DNA of 64,000 nt from assembly GCF_032854445.1 (NCBI RefSeq), contig NC_088295.1, positions 46,921,385 through 46,985,384 of the forward strand. Direction: 5' to 3'. A model generated the notes under the pieces. The model had not been told where the DNA came from. It searched no databases and saw only the letters and a program-made list of their open reading frames with translations. The translations under genes were made by a program, and so were the position numbers. Shown one piece after another: positions 12,100 through 24,110 of this stretch (within the stretch, counting starts at the first letter, position 1; every line of letters begins with the position of its first letter). Origin of the DNA: Liolophura sinensis (taxonomy: Eukaryota; Mollusca; Polyplacophora; Chitonida; Chitonidae).

Positions 12100-13094
12100 A
12101 ACTGCATGTGAACATTGTGTTCTGAACACAGCAATTTTTTCTCATTTTTTCCTTCATGTCTTAAGATCCAAGAAAAATAAATAGACTCAGCCATACCGCA
12201 AAATTGGAACTTTAAAACGTGAGGTATATATGTGATACAAAAATCATGGTCATTTTTAAAATTCGGAAATTTCTGAATTCAGAAGTTTTGGTAGCGGTAT
12301 ACCATGCCATGCCAAAATATTATAAAGGTACAAGGGAAATTGGCTTAAATTTCTTTGGAATGAAAGCATTGCAACAACAGAAATTCTAGATATCAGAAAT
12401 ACATAGAACCTGATTGTGTAAGGACATAATCGTATATCGTTCCATGGCACGACACGACATAATGTGGACGATAGCATGAATCGATGGTATATACGATGTT
12501 AGGATGCGATGACTGTGACATTAAAGATTTATGCGACAATATAGCGATGGCGTGGATACAGGAAGCTATCTTACGAAGGTTGGCCTATAGGCCTATCAAG
12601 CGATGGCCGTAGTGTTATGGCCTCGTGCAATCGTTTCTTCGCTTCACGCCGTCACTAATAACCGTTGCTTCGTGCATTCGTCAATCTATACCATACGATT
12701 TATAACGATCGATGGTAGGATGATGGTCTTAACCAACTTCCACAGATGTATGGAAAATGTAATGTAAAAAAAAAAAAAAAAATGTGTTCTTTCTTTTTTC
12801 GTGTTGTTTGGTCCCTTAGCTGACGTTGTTGGGGAGTCCTGCGAAGAGGAAGACGGTGGGAAAATAGACTTGATGTCAGCGGGGGCTCTAGACGGGGTGG
12901 ATGCGGCCCTCATGTCTCACCCGGCCGGGTTTGAACTTCCCCGCCAAAAATCTCTTGCCATTAAGGTGTAAGAAAATGATATATAGTCAATTTTGTGTTA
13001 ATGAATAACTGCTACAACCAATTAGTGAGACAACAAAGCTGTGAATATTAAACTCCTGTAGGCATTTAAAGGTATATTTCTATAATTGGGAACC

Positions 13095-13262
13095 TCTCAG
13101 GTGGTACGTTCATGGAAGACATGCCAGTAATTAACGTGCGAATGGTCGTGGGTTTTCCCCTGAGCTCTGCTCGGTTTACTCCCATAATAATATTGGCCGC
13201 CGTCGTATAAGTGAAGTACTCCAAAGTATAAGGCGTAAAACACAAATCAATAAGCAAATACA
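13095..13262 (-). repeat. SINE, common family, partial
   Basis: Reverse orientation: GAATGGTCGTGGGTTTTCCC, CTCCCATAATAATATTGGCC, GTCGTATAAGTGAAGTACTC and a degenerate tail. It lies in PM20D2-like intron 2. Confidence 0.75.
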
Positions 13263-15779
13263 TCCAACAGGGAACTATAAGTGCCATAAATTTCGCCCAT
13301 GAAGCTTTTTGATTATTCCTGATTGTGAGAATTCTACGGGTTTTAGAAAGGTGTTTTGAGGTTTGCTTGGAACATGGGATGATATTCTAATGGAACATTT
13401 TCAGCACCATAAACAATATTGTTTGTGATTGTAGGTCCTTCAGGCTAAAGCTGCGATGATGATTGCGAGAGACAATGTACACCATTCTGAGGCCAAATGT
13501 TGCTTAATTGCTTTAATGTCATTTTATATTGCATTGATAATTTATTTGGATACTGACCGCATACAGTGTACTAAGATAGCTTTGTGCTCATCGAGTCTTA
13601 AAATATAAGGTATATAAGTTGATGTTGTTCATTGTACGTACTCTATACTTAAATTCCATGCAGATTGACCATACGTTACAAGGGGCGGGCAAGCCACGCC
13701 TCAGCCTTCCCATGGGGAGGAGTTAACGCCCTTGATGCTGCCGTCCTCTGCTACCAAAACTTGTCCTGCTTAAGACAGCAGCTCAAACCGGGATGGCAAA
13801 TGCATGGTTTGTCTGTTTCATTTTTGAATGTCCGTGGAATGTTGCGTTCATTTCTTTTTTTTTTCTTCTTTTTATTTGGCTCTAGTCGAAAGTTACATGT
13901 AAAAAAGTGTTCAAAGCCCAAGTATAAAATGTGTGCAAGAGAGTCTTTTTCAAAAGTGGCTCCCTGTTTCTAAAGTTATTGTATAAATTTGAGACCCACT
14001 AGCAAAATAACTAGAGGATTTTCTTTTAGGGAGATCAACCTAGGGCAGATCTTCAAGACGTTGGCCAATGCTTTGCCAAACCTAACTAAAATGTCAACGC
14101 AGGCAATTAAAATGTTAGTTGAACTGCACTTCTCCTTTGTTTTTTTTTTTGTTTTGTTTTTTCAAGGTGTAATAACAAATGGCGGCGCGAAAGCGAACAT
14201 AATCCCGGAATTGACCGAATTAAGTTATTACATCCGGGCATCGTCTGCTAAGGATCTCCTCGAACTCAGAGTCAAAGTTTTCGCGTGTATAGAGGCGGCG
14301 GCAAAAGCTACTGGTTGCACGGTAAAGTGGATATATATATACTGGTACCACCCTTGCCTAAGTTACAATCATTTTCTTTCTCTCTTTGTTATCATGATTT
14401 TAGTGTGATACTATGATCAATCCATTTGGTAGAATCTTGGTTGAGAGAACAAAGTATTAGATTTTTCTTTTTATGTTCTTTTTTCCCTTTTTTGCTTTTA
14501 CATTGAATTGTTTATGACGGATAATTTGAATTTGAATGCCCATTAGACAAAAAAAGAAACCTTTTTAAGAAAAAAAGACGTCATAAGAATGCTTTACGGT
14601 TTAATGACATTTTTTCTGTGTATAGGTAGAGATCATTGAGGAGGGCATTCCATACCTGAACGTTATCCAGAATGAAACTCTGATTAAGTCTTACCTGAGT
14701 AATCTGAAGGAGATAGACGAAGACGTGAGGGCTTCCCCAGAGCCCATTGTTGGGGGCTCCACGGACATGGGCAATGTGTCTTACGTTGTCCCGTCCATCC
14801 ACCCGTCCTTCAGTATAGCCCCAGGGCTTTTTAACCACACTCGGGAGTTTACAGTCGCGTCAGGTATGTATAACGATTTAATACAGCGTATACGATTGTT
14901 TTTTTTTTGGAACGTGATAGTATAATACAATACACTAAAGGAATCATGAGCTAGTTTTCCAAACTAACGATTTCTGAAACATGACTTTGTGTGTTGGCAT
15001 GGGCTTTAACGATGCCTTCCGGGTCATAACATTTTTGGCCCATGCACCTAGATGGCAGGCCAGATGGAGGTTTGGCTAAAGATTTGTTCTGATTTAGCGT
15101 GGGATATTGTTCATACGATTTTGGTGGTACAGAAACTTTGAGGCCATTAAGTCAATATGGGAAAGATCTTTTTAAATTTTTATGTGGCATAGATTTATAA
15201 AAAGAACTTTGTTTGAGCAAGCTGCAGAACGAGATAAAACTACGATAATATTAAATGTAAAAGAAGTAGTAAAATGTTCATTCATTATATAAGCTGTCTG
15301 TGCTCTCCGGATCCGGCCAATCAAATGCAGAATTGTGCAATTTAAATTTCAAATCATCGAGTATATGCTGTGACTCTTAAACGGGATTCCTTATATGGGC
15401 AACGAAGATGGCCAAGCAAAATGTTGAAGTGGCCATCTCAATGAAGACAATTGGACCGATTCTATTTTTGGACGACATTATTGTTAACTCGTATTTTGGT
15501 GGTGTCCCTTTGTTGAGGACGGGTTTCCAGCCTTCAGCAGACACCAAACTTGACACCCAACCTTGTCACAGTATATACCAACACTGTATCGACGAATTTA
15601 GGGCAAATTATAGTGCTAAATTAACCAAATGTCTGCAGTAAAGATTTATATTTCACTTAAACATCGCCTCAGCGTAATGTAATGTTCACCATTGTCGCCT
15701 TGCACGTAACTTTATTGTGTTTTTTCAGATCGTTTAGAGTTCCATAACTTGGAAATGGGTTGTTAAGGACTGGTATTCC

Positions 15780-15900
15780 CTCAAACTCTGCCCGGTTTCC
15801 TCCCACCAGAATGCTTGCCGCAGTCGTATAGGTGAAATATTCTTGAGTACGAAAACATTATAAGATAAAAAAAATAAGTACATGTAAATGAATAAACTAA
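15780..15900 (-). repeat. SINE fragment, common family
   Basis: Reverse orientation: CTCTGCCCGGTTTCCTCCCA, GCCGCAGTCGTATAGGTGAA, ATATTCTTGAGTACG. It lies in PM20D2-like intron 5. Confidence 0.75.
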
Positions 15901-16469
15901 CGTTGTTACTTTCCTCAATTTAAACGTAGTGTTTATCCCACAGGTGATGTCTCCGCTCAGGCGCGTACATTGATCGAAGCGAAGGTCTTGGCGAGAGTGA
16001 CACTGGATATTTTTCAAAATCCAGATTTATTGATACAAGCAAAGGCGGATTTTAGAAACGACCTTGAGGCCAATGGAGGTGACGCTGTTGAAGAACTGTT
16101 AGCATCAGGAAGATAAACGATAATATATTGAAATATATTAGTGAATATTGTATATATTATATAGTGAATATTGACGTGTGCAATATGGCAGAAAAGGTGC
16201 AATGTTGGCTTATTTGAAGGACGTGCACTTAAAAAGATTGATCCTTTATTGCAAACACATATCACTTAACTTTTGTTTTAGTAATGAATGTAACGCTTAT
16301 CATGGTGAATATTATGGAAGCTGAGCTGGGTACGACGTAACCAATCTCAGGAAGATGCACCATCTGCTTTGTATATGGCATTCATTCAACAGCTGAAGTT
16401 AATCGGATGAACGGTTGTAAAAGTTCTATCGTTATACCGTTAAGAAACACTCTGTCTTCTTATGACAGG

Positions 16470-16810
16470 TACTGACCCCGATAGCACAGTTGGTAGAGCG
16501 TCCGCTTCGGGAGCGGTAGATCCAGAGCCAATCCTGGGTCGAGCCACACCTAAGACCTTAACGCTTGGCGTTCAGCATGAAGGGGATAGTGTAACGACTG
16601 ATTGACCGGTATCAGTATAATGGCTTGGGCGGGGCCGCTTACTTGCCTTCGGTAAGGCGTCTCAGTAAAACGGCACTAGATAAAGCAGCGATGTAAATCC
16701 GTCCTGCAACAAGGAAGTACATTACATGCACTCTAAGGATTCCTTCTTCGTCATATGACTGAAAAATTGTTAAGTACGACGTTAAACCCCAAGCACTCAC
16801 ACACTCACTC
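16470..16810 (+). repeat. tRNA-derived SINE (second family), near full length
   Basis: The head is tRNA-like: CCCCGATAGCACAGTTGGTA, GAGCGTCCGCTTCGGGAGCG, then GGGTCGAGCC as B-box. The body contains GGCGTTCAGCATGAAGGGGA and GTATCAGTATAATGGC. The 3' part is CGTCATATGACTGAAAAATT followed by TACGACGTTAAACCCCAAGC and a CACTCACTC repeat. Confidence 0.85.
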
Positions 16811-17599
16811 TTATGGCAGGACGAGTCCACGACACCAAAGTGTTGTGGCCACAGAAGTATCCCACCCAGTCACACATGTAAACCGCCACTGGGCTGACCA
16901 GTGGGGGTTTCCTTGCTCTAACCTCCCCGAGCAACGCGAGAAGCAACAGCAAGGGACATGTCAGAAGTCCTTGATGTGACACGACCTGGATACGTTCTTA
17001 GGCGTGCTAATATGTACTGGGCTAAAAAAGTAACTACGTTAAAGTTTGCAGAATTTTAAAAAACGTTTGAACAAATAAGATTATACAAGTACATTTTGCG
17101 TTATTGTTCGTTATGGGCGACCTCGGCCTCGGGATATGTATTTGTTTAATTAATGACGCGCTACACGAAGCACATGTGACAGTTTTACCAGGTGGTAAGT
17201 ATTTAACGACTCCGCATGCTCTGACTTACCATTTTCATGTGGAGGCTTGGCCCGTGTTTGTACGACACCTGTTGCCTGATAGAGACAAAGCATATGATGT
17301 TCATTTCATGCATACGGAGGGAGAGGGCTATAATTAGAAGAGATTATTCAGTTTGTCTATCCTTTCACTGAATGGAGGTTTAAAGTGAAAAGTTGGAATA
17401 AAAGGACAGAAAATTTTCCAAGAAACCTTAAATTTCGAAAGAAAAGACAACTTAAAGGTCGTAAGGTTTTGTCAAACTTTTCGACATCAGCGCTACGTGT
17501 AGGTCGACTGCGCTGAGTAGTACCCGGTTGCTTACCGTCGTAAGTCTACCTACTCCCTCCTTTGGTCATTCGGTCATGCCAATACTGCATACCATTAAA

Positions 17600-18218
17600 C
17601 GAACGTAATCAGGCGGTTGGTATGCTTGCCATAGAATGAACACAACAGGAGATCGCCAGGCAGATGCATAGTCATAGAAACATCATAACAGCGCTCACCA
17701 GACGCCAGATAATTTTTCAGGACGTAAGGGATCGTCCACGGGTAACGACGCCTGCGCAAGATCGATGGATTATTTTGGCACAACCCGATAACAGAGGTAA
17801 AACAGCCGTAGAAAACTCTCGAATCACTCCAGAGCGTCGTCGCATAATCTCACATGTCGTAAGAAATTGTCTGCGGGAGATTAGGTTGTGCCTACATCAT
17901 CCTGGGATACGTCCGTCGTTCACGTCACAACATCGCGAAGCAAGGTTGCAGGGTGCAGACAGAACGTCAGACGCCTTGGTGGCGAAACGTACTGTCTACG
18001 GACGAATCACGTTTTCACCCTCCACACTGAGATGGACGTCAACGCGCGCATCATCATAGGGGTGAGCATTACTTTGATACCTGTGGTGTCGAGAGAAACC
18101 GTTTTGGTGGCTGGTCATTGATGGTGTGAGGGTGTCACATTTCGCTACCGTACTCGGTTTGTTGTTGGCGGTAACTTGAACGCCGCAGGTTACCGAAACC
18201 AGATCCCTCAGCCCGTTG
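17600..18218 (+). pseudogene. Decayed Tc1/mariner-type transposase
   Basis: A plus-strand reading frame around 17600-17990 reads QAVGML...TQQEIARQM, then DRPRVTTPAQDRW, matching the helix-turn-helix and linker of Tc1/mariner transposases. In other frames further on I see TDESRF (the second catalytic Asp region) near 18000 and GNLNAAGYRNQI near 18170-18200, a typical late transposase block. An in-frame stop near 17631 and at least two frame changes mean it cannot make a full transposase. The 3' end is cut by a SINE head at about 18220. Terminal inverted repeats were not found. Confidence 0.75.
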
Positions 18219-18219
18219 T

Positions 18220-18308
18220 TTATTTATTTATTCATTTGATTGGTCTTTCACGCCGTACTCAAGAATATTTCACTTATACAACGGTGGCCAGCATTGTGAT
18301 GGGAGAAA
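18220..18308 (+). repeat. SINE fragment, common family (5' part)
   Basis: TTTATTTATTCATTTGATTG, then CAAGAATATTTCACTTATAC and ACGGTGGCCAGCATTGTGAT. It truncates the transposase relic. Confidence 0.8.
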
Positions 18309-18594
18309 ACATCCTGACTTCGGTTTCATTGTGCTATAGTTGGTTATGTGATATATGTATATCGATGAAGGAACATATGTGGCCGTTCTTGAAAGATAAT
18401 GTGCAGTGTGACTATTGTGAGAGTCATTGACGGTTTATAAGGGTAAACCTTGTCCAGGGAATGAAGAGTACAGTAGATTAATTTAACATCTGACAGTCGT
18501 TTTTAGCAGAAAACAAAATAAAATATTCATGTATTATTAACCAAATGTCGTGGGATTGCCTGAGGTTAGCTTGCCAGAGTAGCACCCACGAGCT

Positions 18595-18745
18595 TGTCAC
18601 GTTCTGTGTGAGTTCAAATCCGGGTCATCCATGCTGGCGTCCTCTCGGCTCGCTCGTGGAAAGGTAGCGGTTTTTCCCGGTAAACTGCCCGGTTTCTCCC
18701 AACTTACGTCTGGCAGCACGGGTATTGACGCTCACGCCGATTTTA
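18595..18745 (-). repeat. Diverged SINE remnant, common family
   Basis: Reverse-orientation similarity: GAGTTCAAATCCGGGTCATC, CGTGGAAAGGTAGC and ACTGCCCGGTTTCTCCCAAC. The head is lost. Confidence 0.45.
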
Positions 18746-18874
18746 CCTAGGCAATACAAAAACACTCGATTAATAATAATCAGTATGTGTGTATATGTGA
18801 TATAGACTTAAAAAAGTCACATGCATGGTGTGATCCTAGACAGCCAGTCTGTGTGCACGTCATCTGGAGGGGAA

Positions 18875-18882
18875 TATAAAAG
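18875..18882 (+). promoter_or_regulatory. Possible TATA box of the ENPP-like gene
   Basis: TATAAAAG lies 370 bp upstream of the ENPP-like start codon. If used, the 5' untranslated region would be about 340 nt. Motif match only. Confidence 0.3.
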
Positions 18883-19251
18883 TACATACACTATACTCAT
18901 CACTCGTGACCTCATGTGCACCGAGCAGTACCTCTGGCGTATGTAGGCTACGTATGTCACATATGTATGTTTTACATAGATAAGCTAGTTAGACGCTTCT
19001 AACTATTAGTATGTGAAAGCCGCGTGACCTCTTAAAGCTGGTTGCGTCTAGACTCGTTCTTGTAATGAATATCTTCTGTATACGATCATGTACTGGATGA
19101 ACAGAAGTGAATTGATGCGCGGCGTTTAGCTATACGCGGACTAAAGCTGCTGTAGAGAAGGGTTTCGTGCTGACAAGCATTGATCACGTTGCACCAGTGC
19201 AGCTAACCAGTTCATATCATACAGAAGTAAGACAAGCTGACCATTTCAAGC

Positions 19252-22200
19252 ATGCGCGATGCGATGCCGAGTAGCATTCTGGCAGCAGCAATGTGTTTGC
19301 ATGCGATTATACATGGAGTACAGGCCGTTTCATCCCACCAGCCCATGTTGATGTTCGTGGTCTTCGACGGATTTCGCTGGGATTATATGGACAAGTTCGA
19401 CCTCCCTAATTTCCAGACTTTGGCAACGGACGGGGTGCGAGCGGGACGCGTGCTGAACGTCATGCCCACGCTTACCATGGCGTCCCACTTCACCATGCTG
19501 ACCGGACTGTACCCGGAAACACACGGCATGGTTCTGAACGATTTCCATGACCCAGTCCATGGTGATTACGACATGTATACTCACCAGCACCAAACCGAGG
19601 CTAAGTGGTTTGATACTGGCGCGGAACCGATCTGGGTGACCAATCAAAAGGCGGCTCACGACCGGTTCTCGGCGGCCATGACATGGCCAACTTCTCTGGC
19701 CCCGGTGATGGGGATAGAACCAACGTTCCACAAAGGACCTCTGTATGACATCACGATTAAAAACAAGACCAGAATAGACGGCATAATACGATGGTTTCTT
19801 CACAATGAGAAACCTGTAAATCTTGGACTTCTGTATTTTGACGAACCTGACCTTGTTGGTCACGCGTTCGGACCAAATTCAAAACAACTAGAGGATAATC
19901 TGATTGATTTGGATATTCACCTTGGCTATCTGATAAGTCAGCTCAAGAAGCACGGTCTCTTTGAAAATCTAAACCTGATAGTAACAGCAGACCACGGAAT
20001 GGCCGATGTGCCGAAACATCAGTTCATCAACATATCGGAGTTTGTCTCGCGTGATCTGTATGATGAGCATGGATTATCCAGTATTTTATTTATTCATCCA
20101 AAACCAGGTAAGACAATAAGGCTGATTTAATCATGCGGGCGTTAACTTATAACAATTAAATCACGATGACCTGACACATCCTTATTGATTGACGGCTGGT
20201 ATACGAATGCCTGTTTCGACGCATAGATCCCTTTAACCAAAGCGCGAGGAAGTACATGGTTTGATCCCTTTTGCGAGCAAAAAATGAAAAAGTTTCAAAT
20301 TTCCTTATTGTTCCAAAATGATTATATAGATACATCCACTTTTTCCCATAGACGACCCAAGGATGACCCAATTACATTACCCGTAATATGACATCAGTTC
20401 ATCAACATATCGGAGTTTGTCTCTCGTGATCTGTCCACGGCCTGAAATTTACAGACGCTTATGCTTCTTATTTTTTAGTCTGTAGATTTTATGGTAAGCT
20501 TTTTTTCTCAAAACGACCTCCTGTATGGACAGCCTCGATATATTTGACAAGGGCAAGTAAGTGCATCAGATTTTGTCAGGCTATTTTTCTCAATTCACTA
20601 AGTATGTGCATCTTTTGGGCTTAAATAGGAAACGGACCATTGTCGCGTAGTTATTAGTACATGTGTAAGTTAAAAACAAAGAAATACATACTCTTTGCAC
20701 ACCAAGCTTGAAACGGCGTCAAATTTATTTATATATGTTTGACTAGTGTTTTGCGCCATACTTAAGAATATTTGACTTATACGACGGCGATCAGCATTAT
20801 GTCGAGGGTTGGGAGGGGGGACCCAAGATCATTCCTACGTTGCTGACAGACCTGCCCATGTACGGCCGGAGAGGAAGCCAGTTGGACTTGAACTCAAAGC
20901 GACCGCATTGCATGGTGAGAAGCTTCTAGGTCATTAAGCCTCCCTAACCACCGCGGTCACACAGGCCCTTAACGGCGTAAAACATCAATCAAATAAATAA
21001 ATAATTAAAAACACCAAAGTTTCGTAGATTCCATGTTTATAGTAGATAAAGCTTCTAGTGGTGTAGGTAAATGAGCACTTGTTTCCTTTATTTCTCTCCT
21101 TCAAATATCTGTCTCTATGGAGTGCTGGATAGTTTATGCACTTTTGTATGGTCTTCAAGCACGACGTTAACAAAACAGTCGATTAAGCAAACAAAAACAA
21201 TTTGGAATCAAAAGAAAATTTCAGAAGGGGTTTTAACTTCTGGGTCGACAACGGCCAAACGACAAAAACCTGCCGGTCAATTAAGGAAAAATTCTAACAA
21301 ACGAAGAAAGGTTCATGAGACTTCACATACACATTTTCGAGTCAGGAAATAACATTAAAATTATCTGTTTGGAGGCATAGCTTCTAATAAAAAGTTATAC
21401 TTATCAGAAGTATATACGTTGTTAATTTGACTTGTTTATTATAGACAAATAAAGACAGTTAATATTTATTTATTTATTTGATTAGTGTTTTACGCCGCAC
21501 TCAAGGATATTTCACATAGCTGACGGCGGCCAGCATTATGGTGGGAGGTAACCGGGCAGACTCCGGCAGAAACCCAAGGTCATCCGCAGGTGGCAGCTGG
21601 ACTTGAACTCACAGCGACCGCATTGTTGAGAGGCTTCTGGGTCATTACGCTGCTCTAGCGCGCTAACCAACTAAGCCACGGAGGCCCCAGTTGTTAATTC
21701 TTTCTTATATTATACACAATATACATAATATACTCTACGACATAGACTGAAGCTCTGCCAAAAAAAAAACAGTCAAAATAGTGTAGGAAATATTCTGTCT
21801 CATTTTAAAATGCTGTATTAAGTTCTTTCAGAAGCATTTGATACGCGTGTGGTCAGTTGCGAACATTAAGATTTTGCAGGTGAACTATTCTTGGGTACGA
21901 CGTAAAACATCAATCAACTAAATCAATCAAATACATATTGCACCGTATACGACCAACGATGCAGAAATATCCACCTCTCTCGTGTTTGTTGTGAATCAGT
22001 GAGTATCGACATATGCAGCAAAAATAAATGGTTCTCCAGTTATCCTTTGTATACTCAGGTAAGGGACAGGCTGTGCTGGAAGGCTTGCGGAAGGCTGAAA
22101 GGAGACACCCTCAGTTACATGTTCATCAGAAAACGAGCGCTCTACTGAAATCACTGAATTATACCAACAGTGAGCGGATCGCACCGATAGTCCTAATCGC

Positions 22201-23902
22201 TGACGAAGGCTGGTATCTTGTAACCAGAGAGGAGCATCTCACCAATCCCGACAGTGAGTCTATGTGACAACACAAAATCATCAAGGTATTGATTTATTTA
22301 TTTGATAATTGCATGTTGTTTAACGCCATGCATACATTGTCAAGAATTTTTTCACCTTACAATAGCGTTAATGGAGTTTCATGACCTTCCTGTCAGGAAG
22401 GTTTTGCATTCAATTCTCACAGTGTACGTCCCAAAGGTCGCAGCTAAGAGTTGCCCCTGTGTATAGATATCATCTAAGGTCCTTTGACTGATCGACCTGT
22501 CACTCTTATTGACTTGATATAAGGACCCGTACCATTATATATCCCATTCCTCTGTTGTCTTCCCGACAGGAGGTGTCCACGGGTATCTCCCAACACTCTC
22601 CAACATGAACCCGTTTTTCCTCGCTCGAGGTCCAGCGTTTAAGAGCGGGTACTTCACTCCGTCCGTCCGATCCATCGACTTCTACGAGCTGATGTGCCAT
22701 CTGCTGCAACTACAACCGGCACCAAACAATGGCTCTCTGGACCATATAAAGCACATACTGCGTCCAGAGCGTTTCGATAATTCAAACTTAACCTGTGAGT
22801 AAAAAAGTAATACCATTTTCAAAATAAGCAATTTCATACCAATGGCTAAGAGAATACGTCGAGGTGGAGAACATTAGTTCCATTTATATATTCTTCTCAA
22901 AACTAGTATGATATTCCGGTTCATTGTTGATATTACTCGAAAATATGATTGTACAAATATGAATGAATAAATTAAGTTACACAGTTCTGCCATCCATTTG
23001 GTGGTTGGTAGAGCGTCCGCGGTAGACCCAAGGTCAATCCTGTATCGAGTCACACCTAGCTTCCTCGCTTGGCGTTCAGCATAAAGGGAATAGTGCAACG
23101 ACTGGTTGACCCGTATCAGTATAATGGCTCGGGCGGGCGGGGCTTACTTACCTTCGGCGTCTCAGTGAAGCAGCATTAGACAAAAGAGCGGTGGAAATTC
23201 GTCCTGCAACAAGGAGGCACTTTACATGCACCTTAAGGATTCCTTCTTCGTCATATGACTGAAAAATTGTTAAGTACTATGTTTAACCTCAAGCACTCAC
23301 TCAAAACACATGCACCAATACCTTGTATTCGTTTTGCATAGCGTGCATTTGAATCTAGGTTGGGTGTATTTCAAAATCATTTTTAAATTAAACGCGTTGT
23401 GGTCTCTCTATATATAGACAAATATCAGGAATAGTGGGAAATAGACCGAATGAAGGTATCTAATTGTAGAGTTTGTTCGCATACAATATACTTGTCAACT
23501 GAAGCTGCCAATATTTTTTTTCTCAGCAGTTTTAAGTAGAGTTGGCAACTATCAACTTCCGTAGTATCTTTGTGTTGTTGTTGCAATGTGATTTACAGCA
23601 GTGGTTTCAGAGTATAATCTATAGGTGCTTTATTGATGTTGCTTGAGAATGGCCGGCGGTTAAACAACGATAAAATAAATAAATGATTTAATGATGAAGT
23701 ATTTAAATGCATGGGCTTCTGACAGTATTTGCAGTATTTCCAAGACTATACATGGATGAAATGAATTATTATAATAATTACATTTTTAATTTTTTGCTAC
23801 ACAGGGAGCTACATTGCAAGTCTTACGTCATTGCTGACACTCTTCATTGCTGTTTTATACTGGAAACCGATAAAAGGAAACCTGCTATCAGTGACCTCAT
23901 AA
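19252..23902 (+). CDS. ENPP4/5-like ectonucleotide pyrophosphatase/phosphodiesterase
   Basis: Exons 19252-20107, 22059-22253, 22570-22794 and 23805-23902 close in frame to 457 residues, the usual ENPP4/5 length. Predicted type I membrane ectoenzyme that hydrolyses nucleotide or related phosphodiesters. A hydrophobic signal peptide spans about residues 6-27 and a transmembrane helix about 428-446, with a short cytoplasmic tail. Two-zinc-site residues are recognisable: Asp39 (VVFDGFRWDY), nucleophile Thr75, Asp200 and His204 (DEPDLVGH), Asp247-His248 (TADHG) and His354 (GVHGY). ENPP4/5-type blocks include EPIWVTNQ, NLGLLYF, DEGWYL and FFLARGPAFK. Around the nucleophile the usual T-F/Y-P-N-H is T-M-A-S-H, so the oxyanion Asn is replaced by Ser78 and activity may differ. 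ENPP4 versus ENPP5 orthology cannot be decided by eye. Confidence 0.93.
20391..20434 (+). repeat. Duplicated fragment of ENPP-like exon 1
   Basis: 44 bp identical except one base to 20016-20059 inside exon 1 (starts ACATCAGTTCATCAACATAT). It sits in intron 1, 284 bp past the donor, without splice sites of its own. Confidence 0.9.
20724..21003 (+). repeat. SINE, common family, with adjoining inverted tail
   Basis: The forward copy runs from TTTATTTATATATGTTTGAC through CAGCATTATG and GTACGGCCGGAGAGGAAGCC to an AGGCCC end. It is followed directly by ACGGCGTAAAACATCAATCA plus AAATAAATAAAT, which is the head of another copy in reverse. It lies in ENPP-like intron 1. Confidence 0.75.
21461..21690 (+). 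repeat. SINE, common family, near full length
   Basis: Head ATTTATTTATTTATTTGATT, core CTCAAGGATATTTCACATAG and ACGGCGGCCAGCATTATGGT, tail CTAAGCCACGGAGGCCCC. Confidence 0.88.
21880..21945 (-). repeat. SINE fragment, common family (head)
   Basis: Reverse orientation: GTGAACTATTCTTGGGTACG, ACGTAAAACATCAATCAACT, then AATCAATCAAAT. Confidence 0.6.
22286..22372 (+). repeat. SINE fragment, common family (head)
   Basis: TGATTTATTTATTTGATAAT, then CAAGAATTTTTTCACCTTAC; strongly diverged. It lies in ENPP-like intron 2. Confidence 0.5.
22990..23305 (+). repeat. tRNA-derived SINE (second family)
   Basis: GTTGGTAGAGCGTCCGCGGT, TTGGCGTTCAGCATAAAGGG, GTATCAGTATAATGGCTCGG and CGTCATATGACTGAAAAATT, ending in CAAGCACTCACTC. 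It lies in ENPP-like intron 3; about 15 bp of the tRNA-like head is missing relative to the 16.5-kb copy. Confidence 0.85.
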
Positions 23903-24008
23903 CGTGACGCCTGAAAATAAAATGTGGTCAGCCTGTACGTGTGTTTGGTGAACATTTGATATTCAGGATGTATAATACCTAATATATGTTTATACATATG
24001 TAAAATTC

Positions 24009-24110
24009 GGTTATTTATTTGAATGGTGTTTTACGCCGTGCTCAAGAATACTTCACCTGCATGTTCGACGACGGACAGCATAATGGTGGGAGCAAACCCC
24101 GGAAGACATC
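24009..24110 (+). repeat. SINE fragment, common family
   Basis: TTATTTATTTGAATGGTGTT, GCTCAAGAATACTTCACCTG and a CAGCATAATGGTGGGAGCAA block. Confidence 0.7.

Larger units (their letters stand above)
11373..16116 (+). pseudogene. PM20D2: PM20D2-like M20 peptidase with two frameshifts
   Basis: M20-family metallopeptidase of the PM20D2 type; the vertebrate enzyme cleaves dipeptides with a C-terminal basic residue, such as beta-alanyl-lysine. Exons: 11373-11742, 12820-12967, 13664-13806, 14167-14321, 14626-14863 and 15944-16116. Family blocks in order: DIWKTPELAHEE, CEYDALPGIGHGCGHNLI (metal site), [53 protein letters not shown] and FNHTREFTVASG. Two single-base breaks disturb the frame: one extra base around the TTT at 11485-11487, and one missing base at 12842/12843. 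Allowing for both, all exon phases close to about 408 residues, against 436 in human. Splice sites and catalytic blocks are otherwise intact, so a very young pseudogene or consensus errors in the assembly are both possible. A downstream ATG at 11473 avoids only the first break. Confidence 0.8.

Noticed and set aside
16478-16550. A tRNA gene candidate in the second SINE family
   Set aside because: The same head recurs at 22990 and, in reverse, at 25285 with an identical non-tRNA body, which is the mark of a SINE.
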